Shown here in pieces: positions 56,293-64,000 of a stretch of DNA of 64,000 nt. Under the pieces are notes generated by a model. That model was not told the DNA's origin, did not search any database, and was given only the letters and a program-made list of their open reading frames with translations. This stretch comes from Ilex aquifolium. Its lineage: Eukaryota > Streptophyta > Magnoliopsida > Aquifoliales > Aquifoliaceae. Location: positions 22,102,501-22,166,500 of the forward strand of contig OX637409.1 of assembly GCA_951799425.1 (NCBI GenBank), read 5' to 3'. The translations under genes were made by a program, and so were the position numbers. The number at the start of each line of letters is the position of its first letter. Positions within the stretch are counted from its first letter, which is position 1.

Positions 56293-56309
56293 AACATTCT
56301 GAGAAGAAG

Positions 56310-57438
56310 TTGCAGCACAAAATCGTGTGAGCAATTTGATTCATTATGGTATATAATATAAAGGTTAATAGTATTTTTGATCTCTAAAATATATATTTTT
56401 ATAAATTTAGATTTTATTGTATCAATTTTGTCAGTTTGGTCCTTAAAATATTCAATTCGTGTCATTTTAGTCCTAAATCAGATAATCCATCAAGTTTTTT
56501 GACGGAAGTGACCACGTGTCATTTTTTTAGATGGTATCACATGCCCAACACGTGATCATTTTGTCAAAAACTTATCAGTCTTTGTCTTGGACATCATGCT
56601 TACATGGGTTTTTTTTCTGTTTTTTGTGTGTGCAATGTCATGCACCAGGGTCGCTGAGGATTGGAGTGAGGCAAAAGACAGAAACTTTTTCATCTACTTC
56701 TTGTTGAATGTTGCAAACCAGAAGGCATGGAGGCTCAATAATTTTAAATTTTATATTAGCTTTACAATGCTGCATCCATTAAGTACGAATTTTAAGCGGG
56801 TATACATCACTTCTTTTGGACACCTTCCTCCTATAAATCGATTCTAATCAGACAAGAAAATGTCTTGGTTACAAAAATTTGTAGATCAGCATGAAATTAT
56901 ATGCCTACTTTATTTTGATTTTACAAACATTTCTTCTCGACTTCTCTCGATATTAGGGGAAAAAAGGTTTCCCACGACTACCAAACTTCCCGTGTGTATT
57001 AGAGTGATACTTAATTCAGTTGACGCGTCTGCAATAAACTTCATGGTCCCTATGCGTTTAGGTTGAAGAATCATTTATTTTTCAGTGAAATATTAAATTC
57101 TGTAATATATATATTTTTAATTAGGGTAATGCAGAATGTTGCTGTCTGTATGTATAGACTGTAGGAGACACATAAAATCATTGTGGGACATATAATAAGA
57201 CAGCGGAGGGTGTGGTCCAAAGGCCAGGTTGCGTCGGGTTGGTTCATTCATACACCACGAATTAAAAAAAAAATTGGATAAAATTAAAAAAATTGATACA
57301 ATAAAAACTAAATTAACAAAAAATGACCCAAAATTCTATTAACCCATATCATAATCTCTCTGTTCACGATCATCACCCATAAATTGAATTTGTGCCTATT
57401 ATAAAACACTGATCTAACAATGGTGGTGGTGTGACTAG
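56310..57438. other. Gene-free interval 3' of the P450 gene
   Basis: 56380-56580 contains TTTGGTCCTTAAAATATTCAA and GACGGAAGTGACCACGTGTCA-like wording common in dispersed plant repeats. No ends found. Short open frames at 56587-56847 and 56860-57066 match nothing recognised. Up to about 250 bp before 57438 probably includes the P450 3'UTR. Confidence 0.4.
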
Positions 57439-58947
57439 CTAGGCCGTTCTTTCTTGTATCACAACCGGAAGACCACCTCTCACGGTGGCTGTCAGGCCCG
57501 GCACGAAACGTGGCGACCGGTGACTTGGCGTTGCTAGCCGGATATCAAACCTCCTGATCAATGAAACAGCAACACTTTTCATCTCAACCAATGCCATTTC
57601 TTTCCCCAAACAAACCCTAAGCCCAGCCTGAAAAACTGGGTACTTAAAAGGGCTCTCTGGCTTGAAGACACCATTTTTCAACCACCTCTCTGGCTTGAAT
57701 TCAAGACAATCTTCACCCCAAACCCTCTCCATTCGACCCATTGCATAGGGATGGTATGTAACCCTAGTCCCCTTCTGAATAAACGTCCCATCTGGTAAAA
57801 CGTCGTCTTCTTGAGCAAACTTTGAATCAAATTGGACTGGTGGATAGAGTCTCATACTCTCATACAGAGCAGCCTGTAAGTAGTTCATTTCTCTCATTTG
57901 TTCAAAGCTTGCGAGTTCTTGAGTTGGTCCCATGACTTGGTCACACTCGGCACGAATCAAGGACTCAACTTCTGGGTTTTGTGATAGTAACCAGAAGAAG
58001 CTCGTCAATGCCGAAGCGACCGTGTCACGGCCAGCCAAGAGGAAGTTAATGATGATGTCTCGGAGGTACCTGTCATCCTCTATTTTGGCCATGAACCTTG
58101 ACAAGAGGTCTTTCTGGCTTGAGAAACCCATTTTTCTCTTGTCTTTTATCACCTGTTCAGCAAGAACATCAACCAATTTAATGGCTTCTCTGAGCTTCTT
58201 CTCTGAACCCATGTTTAGAAGCCTTTTGAGCTTCCAAATCAATGGGGAGACTGTGATGGCCCGCTCTGCAGATAATCTTGATGCAAGGTCAAAGGCCATG
58301 GCGAATTCTGAAATGGGTAGTGATAAATTGAGGCAACCAGGGTCTAATCCAAATGAAAATCTGCAAATATTATTGAATGAGAATCTCCGAAACACGTCTT
58401 GTAGATCCAACACGCTTTCTTCTTTCCCAGAAACTGATGATAAGAGAGGAATGAGCCTTGTATTGATCTCTGAGGTCACAGTCTCAAATGCATATGATCT
58501 TATAGAGAGACTACCAAGCTCTAGACACGCCATTTTTCTCTGAAACTTCCAAGAATCACCATCAACGTTGAAGATTCCTCTACCAAGAAGATCACCCAAG
58601 ATCAGAGAGAAGGGTTTTCCTTTTGGGTAATTTTCGAATTTTGTTTTGAGCATGTACTCAACATTTTCTGGATTGGCCGTGATTGTATTGCCAAGAACAC
58701 GAAGATGAATAGTTCCACTTGGTGACTTCGTGAGAAGATGGGTGTACCAATCAGCGAGATTATCAAACTCCATTGACCAGCTTGAATCAGCGTAACTTCT
58801 GCATATCTCGCAGTCACAGCAGGATTTCAATCGCAGAATGAAGAGTAGGAGAGAGAAAACACAGAATGAGATTGTGAAAGTGAAGAACAAGAGACAAACA
58901 CTGGTTTCCAAAGATGGTAACCACGAGAAAGCTTCAAAGTCATCCAT
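57439..58947 (-). CDS. CYP94C1: Cytochrome P450, CYP94C1-like (jasmonoyl-isoleucine oxidation)
   Basis: A single exon of 502 codons. An N-terminal membrane anchor spans about residues 16-40. The Cys-rich linker CDCEICRSYADSSW is characteristic of CYP94C. The I-helix is LAGRDTVASA (AGRDT 305-309), ExxR is ESMR (363-366), and FKPERW is at 417-422. The haem loop FQAGLRVCLG (439-448) has Cys446 as ligand. Long stretches agree with Arabidopsis CYP94C1 (YPKGKPFSLILGDLLGRGIF, DLQDVFRRFSF, VTYHPYAMGRMERVWG). CYP94C1 sits in the endoplasmic reticulum membrane and oxidises 12-hydroxy-JA-Ile to 12-carboxy-JA-Ile, switching off the jasmonate signal. CYP94 genes typically lack introns, as here. All key residues are present. 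The function is inferred from this similarity, and a close fatty-acid omega-hydroxylase role cannot be excluded. Confidence 0.93.
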   Translation of the reverse strand: MDDFEAFSWLPSLETSVCLLFFTFTISFCVFSLLLFILRLKSCCDCEICRSYADSSWSMEFDNLADWYTHLLTKSPSGTIHLRVLGNTITANPENVEYMLKTKFENYPKGKPFSLILGDLLGRGIFNVDGDSWKFQRKMACLELGSLSIRSYAFETVTSEINTRLIPLLSSVSGKEESVLDLQDVFRRFSFNNICRFSFGLDPGCLNLSLPISEFAMAFDLASRLSAERAITVSPLIWKLKRLLNMGSEKKLREAIKLVDVLAEQVIKDKRKMGFSSQKDLLSRFMAKIEDDRYLRDIIINFLLAGRDTVASALTSFFWLLSQNPEVESLIRAECDQVMGPTQELASFEQMREMNYLQAALYESMRLYPPVQFDSKFAQEDDVLPDGTFIQKGTRVTYHPYAMGRMERVWGEDCLEFKPERWLKNGVFKPESPFKYPVFQAGLRVCLGKEMALVEMKSVAVSLIRRFDIRLATPSHRSPRFVPGLTATVRGGLPVVIQERTA

Positions 58948-59049
58948 GTCTATGAATAAGAAATTCTAGAGAGAGAGAGAGAGAGGAAGGGGCCGGGAAA
59001 GAGAAAATGAGAGAAGGCGATGAGACCAATGGTGGGTGGGATTGGATTT

Positions 59050-59057
59050 TATTTATA
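59050..59057 (-). promoter_or_regulatory. TATA box candidate of the CYP94C1-like gene
   Basis: The minus strand reads ACAATATAAATAAAATCC, with TATAAATA about 103 bp upstream of the ATG, a usual plant spacing with a leader of about 70 bp. Confidence 0.65.
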
Positions 59058-59272
59058 TTGTTTGGTGGGTGCTTCAAGATATTTGTCAAATGTGGGCGCA
59101 CACACAGACAACACTGAGAGATTTTGCTTTCAGAGTTGTTTTCTACATCTGACACATGACAGTGGACACGAGAGCGACGCATAAAGGGCCATGAATAACG
59201 CGTGCGCTAAATAAACTAAGACATTTCATAGCATATGTACGACGTGGCTAGCTCCGAAGTCACAATTTAACC

Positions 59273-59278
59273 CACGTG
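59273..59278. promoter_or_regulatory. G-box CACGTG upstream of the CYP94C1-like gene
   Basis: A perfect CACGTG palindrome about 326 bp upstream of the ATG. G-boxes bind MYC2-type factors, and CYP94 genes are known jasmonate-induced targets, so the site fits feedback control. A single hexamer can also occur by chance. Confidence 0.45.
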
Positions 59279-59871
59279 CTGTTTTAATGATTATGATGGT
59301 GATGACAGAGTTGTAACAGGTAATTAAGAATATTCTGGTGGTGATCAAAATTTGACAATTATGTTAAGAATATTGGGTGATCCTTGTCAAGTCCTTTTTT
59401 ATGTTAAAATCACGACTAAGATTTGGCCAACTAATCAAGTCGAAAATAACATTAATTTAAATCCATTTTAGTCTATTTGTAAAAATCAGTACTACATTAA
59501 TTTAAATCCAATTCTTATGAAAATTATTTTTATGAAGTACTTTTGTAAAAATATATAAATATAGAGGTACATTGACTATTGAATATACCCCCGAGTTTTT
59601 ATCTTTTTTTTTTTGTTTAATGGTCAAGGATGTCTAATTTAATTTATGCACACCTCGATTAATTCTCTCTTCAATCCGATCAAAAGCAGACAACATTAAT
59701 AATAAGATTTGGTCCCACAATCAACTTTCGTAAATTTCGAAATTCCAATTCTTCTAATGTATCACTCACAATAGCTTCAACCCCATATTAAATGCCAAAT
59801 AGTAAAAGATAAGAATAATATGCTATCATTTTTAAGATTTATTTTTTGGGGTCTATATCAAATAATAATTT

Positions 59872-60170
59872 TCAATCGTACATCTTGTTTCTAGTTAGTA
59901 CCCATTGATGATAAATCTTAAAAATAGTTGGTGCATGAAGGTATGTAATACCTAACTTGCGAGTAAAGTGGTCAAATAGTTCAAGATCCAAAAGTTTGCT
60001 TAAAAGGTCGTCAACTTGATCACGAGGAGGGAGGTGTGTCATAAAGATCAGACCGCTGTGAAGTTTGTCACGAACAACGTGACGATCAATCTCAATGTGT
60101 TTCATCCTCTCATGAAAGACAGGGTTTCAAGCGATGTAAAGATCAGATTGATGATCACATTAAAAAGTCA
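59872..60170 (-). mobile_element. Ty1/copia RNase H relic (fossil)
   Basis: The minus strand carries FHERMKHIEIDRHVVRDKL, then LHSGLIFMTHLPPRDQVDDLLSKLL and LGITYLHAPTI, the C-terminal end of a copia polyprotein (KHIEIDxHFVRDK; QxADxLTKxL). No LTRs were recognised around it. It is a short, old, broken fragment. Confidence 0.8.
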
Positions 60171-60605
60171 TTGGACAAGGGTGACCGGTGAGGGACACCA
60201 GGATCGTGGAGAAGCTTATGAAGATCATGTACAGCTAGGACATATATATCCTAAAATCTCAAGGCTGCTACCAATTTTTTCTTATTATCTTGATGTCTTG
60301 TATGATTGTAGGGTTGTTTGTAAGTTGCTTTGCAATTTCTTGGGTGTTCATATTTTGTTTCACATTTAGGCTATGAGTAGAGTTCATTGGACTAAAAGTG
60401 AAGGTATTGTAGCAAAAATTGAGTAAAAATTAAGGTATACTATTAAAAAAATTTATTTTAGAATTAAGCCATCAGTTCAAAATAAAGTTTCATTGTTAAC
60501 TAAACCTTAAGAAAAGACGGGTTAATCTTGGTCTACAAATATACAGTCATAGCACACTAATTATTTAATTACTTGAACTTCAACCACTCCAATGATCATT
60601 ACGTT

Positions 60606-61399
60606 TAGAGGTATTCACTCTACCCTACGGGTAGGAAATATAGTCTTTTGTCTTTCTACCCGATACTTTGCAGAAATTTTTTTTTTTAGCCTACCCTACC
60701 CGATCAGGTGTGATATTCCTACCCGATTAATCGGGTACGAAGTCGAGTAAACATTTTTATAGCTATTAATTTTTGGATCATTTTAACAATTCAATTAAAT
60801 AACATGCATCAATTTAACAACATAATAAATCAATAACATTAGAATCTAAAACAACTACAACAACAATTACAATAAAACACAAGAAAGCATGAACATCAAT
60901 TCATCATAATTGTTACACAAATACAATACCAATTATTTTAAGTTTAAATCATATGAAATACATTAAAATCATAATTGCTCCAATAGATCACTAGTTCACC
61001 ACAAATCATGTAACTTACATAAGTTTTTCATGTTTGATGTTAACTAGATAAGTTTTGAAAGCTTAAAAAAAAAAAAAAAACAGAGAAGGCTTGAACGATG
61101 CTTTAAAAAAACAGAGAAGGGCTGAACGATGCTTGAAATCTAGGATTTTAAGATTCATTAACTTGATGCTTAAAAAAAAAATTAGATCTGAAGGCTTGAA
61201 CGATGAAGGCCACCAGATTACGCCCAAACAGAGACAGAGAGAGAGAGTACTTGGGGAGGTCGAGACTGAAAGATGAAGGCCTGAACTATAGAGGCAGAGG
61301 CTTAAGCAATGAAAGCCGATGGAGGGAAGATGAGAGGAGTGGAGTGAGGTGCTCGCTTAGTCAGTAGACGATAAAGTTGGTTAGTAATTAAGGTTTTTT

Positions 61400-61437
<38 letters not shown>

Positions 61438-61620
61438 TGCGGGTAGGGTAGGATAGGAATGCGAAAATTGATGGATATTCTGCATTCCTACCCGATTTAA
61501 TCGGAAGACCAAAAACTCTTTCGCATTCCTACCCGATTTTTGCATCTAGCCGTTCAGTGGAATAGGATAGAATCGAGTATGAAAGAAAATTGCGGCCAAT
61601 CGAAAATTTGAACACCCCTA
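60606..61620. mobile_element. Non-autonomous hAT-like element, 1,015 bp
   Basis: The left end TAGAGGTATTCACTC and the right end TTTGAACACCCCTA are an imperfect inverted pair (TAGRGGTRTTCA). The flanking 8-mers ATTACGTT (60598-60605) and ATTACGTC (61621-61628) match at 7 of 8. Subterminal CTACCCGAT / ATCGGGTA words occur at both sides. The interior holds three partial repeats of GAAGGCTTGAACGATG (61085-61215), a (TA)n tract (61404-61432) and no transposase. Confidence 0.7.
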
Positions 61621-62108
61621 ATTACGTCTTCAAATTATAAAGTGTTTAATTAGAACGTGCTAATTCCTATTTCACAAGCCTGTTACTCTTCAAAAGTTGT
61701 TAAAGCAATTATAACAGTTCATATACTGAGACTAAGTCCTCAAATTAAGTTTAAATAATATTTTTTCTAAAAAAAAAAATAACACAATAACCCGAGACTT
61801 TGATCATTGTGTGATTTAGAAAACCTCGTGTGTAGAGCCTTATTCTCATGTAACTTGTGGTTAGGTCATTTTGGAAAAAAAAATTCCCGTCATGCCCAAA
61901 AAACACGCTGTTAATCTCTGAAGTTTAATCTTCCGGGAAGCTTTTGTTTCTCTATCATGTATAGTAGACTGTCTTCTACTCTTGGATCTTCGTTTCTTCT
62001 AGGAACCAGAGGAGGCCAGACCTATTTTCTCTGTCGGCAACTTTTTTAGGCTTTATGTTGGTTTTAGCTTTTCTTCAGATTTTCGGCATGTCGGCCGTCT
62101 CATAGCTG

Positions 62109-62112
<4 letters not shown>

Positions 62113-62145
<33 letters not shown>

Positions 62146-62167
62146 GGGGGGGGGGGGGGGGGGGGGG
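62113..62167. repeat. GA microsatellite followed by a 22-G run
   Basis: About 16 GA units with one T interruption, then 22 consecutive G. Confidence 0.95.
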
Positions 62168-63826
62168 TTTGCAGTTGGATAATACCTCAATATCTCATTA
62201 TCTATTTTCTCATTGGGGACATGTTCTCAATCTTTAATGCATGTGCTTAGGGATGATTTTAGGATAATGTTATGGTATCCAAAATTAGCTTTTCAATGTG
62301 ATACAGAAAGTGAACATCAGCTAAAACATGTCTGGATGTAATTTATTTATAGTCATTAATTAATAAAATAATAAATAAAGTAAAGTAATAACATACTAAA
62401 AAGTTCACGTCACTTTGAGTTTGTAAAAAAATATAAAAAAGATATGATAACGAGATTGGTACTATAATCTAACCAATGATTTTACACCACCACGTAAGTT
62501 GGCACGCTCGTCTGATAGTCCTTCAGCCTTCGTGTCCCAAGTATATTGGTATATATACATAGACATCGTGTCCATAACGTCTGTGTATCATTTTTCATTA
62601 AATCGTTCTAACAAAGTAGTTAGATGAATTGTGACTTGGCCTATGGTTTTTCTAGGAACCAGTATAGTTTGGCAACAATAGAATCTATGACTTATGTACT
62701 TGCATGTTTTGCACGTTGTAAATAAGGCAGACAGAATGGCTGATGTGAGTTGAAACATAGTCTGGCCATATCGGCATCTCCCACTAGTTGGAGTTTCTTC
62801 CATGTTAAGGAAAAAAATATAATATTAAAAACAAAAATCAATATCGTATCACAATGTATAAATCTTAAAAATATAATATTTTTTACAAATTGTAGGGGTT
62901 ATATGCAATATTTGGTAGTTATTTACAACTTTCAAAGATTATTTAAATTTTGGGAGTAGGATCAATCTCAAAGTAAACACAAAATTATAAATCAACCCCA
63001 AAAAATTATAATATGACCCAATTATGAATTTGTTTTATCATAAACAAACTTACAAATTTATATTTCTACCCGCAAAACTTATAAAATTTAACGATACGAT
63101 ACTAAAATTCATTTTTTCAGTAACGTAGTCTTCACGTCTCCTAATGTTAAACTCCAGCTTTTGCCTATCATACACACAGTCAAACTTGGGGTGGGTCACT
63201 GGCTCCAGTACCGAACTTCTTCTAAGGTTGATACGCTGTGCAGAAAATCAAGCATGTCACCATCCTAAGTTCTTTTTTATGTTAAATTCATGAGAACGAT
63301 TAGATTATAGTCTTTGAAAAAAAAAATTATACCAAAAACACCATAATTTTTTTAAAAATTATTTTTTTATGAAGTCAAGTTTCTGAAATACGACTATACC
63401 TTGTATGAGTATTTCGAAAACACACTTTCCATATTTTTTTATTTAAAAGTGTTATGCTTTTAGAGTAAAGAAACACGACTTCATAAAAACGATGATAGTT
63501 TAATAATAAGTTTGAAACAATGACACTTTGATAACAAAAATTATAAAAACATAGTCGAAGAAAAATTAATTCACGATTTAGCCAACTACACATATCACAA
63601 TACTCTAAAGACCATTTAAGTAGAAGGATGTTGGGGTAAATCGTAATTTACATTCCAATTTTTTTTTTTTTAGAATTTTTGGTTTATATATTAAAAGTTT
63701 AAATTCCTTATATTATATTCTTAATGTATTTGTATTATTGCAATGCGGCCCAATTACTAAGGTAGTGTTTGGTAACCGGTAGTTTTTGTTTTTTTTTTTT
63801 GTTTTTTTTTATTTTATGGTAAAAAG

Positions 63827-63828
<2 letters not shown>

Positions 63829-63916
<88 letters not shown>
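63829..63916. repeat. AT microsatellite, 88 bp
   Basis: 44 uninterrupted AT units. Confidence 0.95.
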
Positions 63917-63919
<3 letters not shown>

Positions 63920-64000
63920 TGGTGAATGTTTTTGTTTTTTTTTCAATTGCTCTGTTTTAAAAACGAGGCTAAAATATGAAAACATCCAAAAAGATGTTTT

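Larger units (their letters stand above)
58948..59870 (-). other. Upstream region of the P450 gene
   Basis: A GA/CT microsatellite (58968-58985) lies in the probable leader. Then come a TATA box at 59050-59057, a CCAAT word near 59029, and a G-box at 59273-59278. Beyond about 59300 the sequence is AT-rich without recognisable features. Confidence 0.5.
61629..64000. other. Gene-free right end with microsatellites
   Basis: (GA)n at 62113-62146 running into 22 G (62146-62167). AT-rich DNA without coding signal to 63760. GGTAGTGTTTGGTAACCGGTAG at about 63762 (given in part) resembles the end of a hAT-type MITE that would continue past the window. The long (AT)n lies at 63829-63916. Confidence 0.5.

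Noticed and set aside
57932-58543. 203-codon plus-strand frame opposite the P450 gene
   Set aside because: Antisense shadow of a well-supported CYP94C1-like gene; no domain.
1-64000. tRNA, rRNA or other structural RNA genes
   Set aside because: None recognised by eye. The tRNA-like words found are retrotransposon primer sites. A covariance-model scan would be needed for small RNAs.

Overview
The window is nuclear DNA from a flowering plant, most likely a woody eudicot, judged from intron-bearing genes, plant-only gene families (DUF247, BAHD acyltransferase, CYP94), AT-rich intergenic DNA and a dense layer of plant transposons. The species cannot be named from the sequence. Only four host genes look functional, and all lie on the minus strand: two DUF247/UPF0481 genes (1-1349, running off the left edge, and 5811-7340), a BAHD hydroxycinnamoyl-type acyltransferase (20085-21413), and an intronless cytochrome P450 that closely resembles CYP94C1, the jasmonoyl-isoleucine-inactivating oxidase (57439-58947).

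Left part (1-9.3 kb): a tandem DUF247 array. Between the two good genes lies a broken third copy, split by a solo LTR. All three share a TATA-like stretch and a 5' leader. From 9.3 to 14.6 kb there is a MITE, then a 4.7-kb repeat complex centred on about 2.1 kb of a 21-bp minisatellite. Because 21 is a multiple of three, four of its six frames stay open for long stretches.

Middle (14.6-23.5 kb): copies of DUF247 flanking DNA, nested MITE/hAT-like elements, a DUF247 C-terminal relic, a degenerate LINE tail, an LTR-like stretch and the BAHD gene.

23.5-31.1 kb is one 7.6-kb CACTA (En/Spm) element with matching termini and a TAT target duplication. It has large subterminal repeat arrays and no recognisable transposase. 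It has captured the apparent promoter, a 5'UTR intron and the first two coding exons of a cytosolic ascorbate peroxidase gene (Pack-CACTA). This is the most interesting object in the window.

31.2-37.7 kb is a three-level nest in which each layer has its own target duplication: a solo LTR holds a hAT-like element, which holds a very young Ty1/copia element with identical LTRs. Next come another DUF247 relic split by a hAT element (37.9-39.4 kb), another hAT-like element (40.0-41.1 kb), a GACCC-type minisatellite, an 11.5-kb decayed Ty3/gypsy Athila-like element (42.3-53.8 kb) and a second GACCC minisatellite. A 5'-truncated LINE with a perfect 17-bp duplication follows (55.3-56.3 kb).

Right part (57.4-64 kb): the CYP94C1-like gene with a TATA box and an upstream G-box, a copia RNase H relic, a further hAT-like element and microsatellites. 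The host genes show no operon-like or pathway clustering. The P450 suggests jasmonate turnover and the BAHD enzyme phenolic amide or ester chemistry. The molecular role of DUF247 proteins is mostly unknown.
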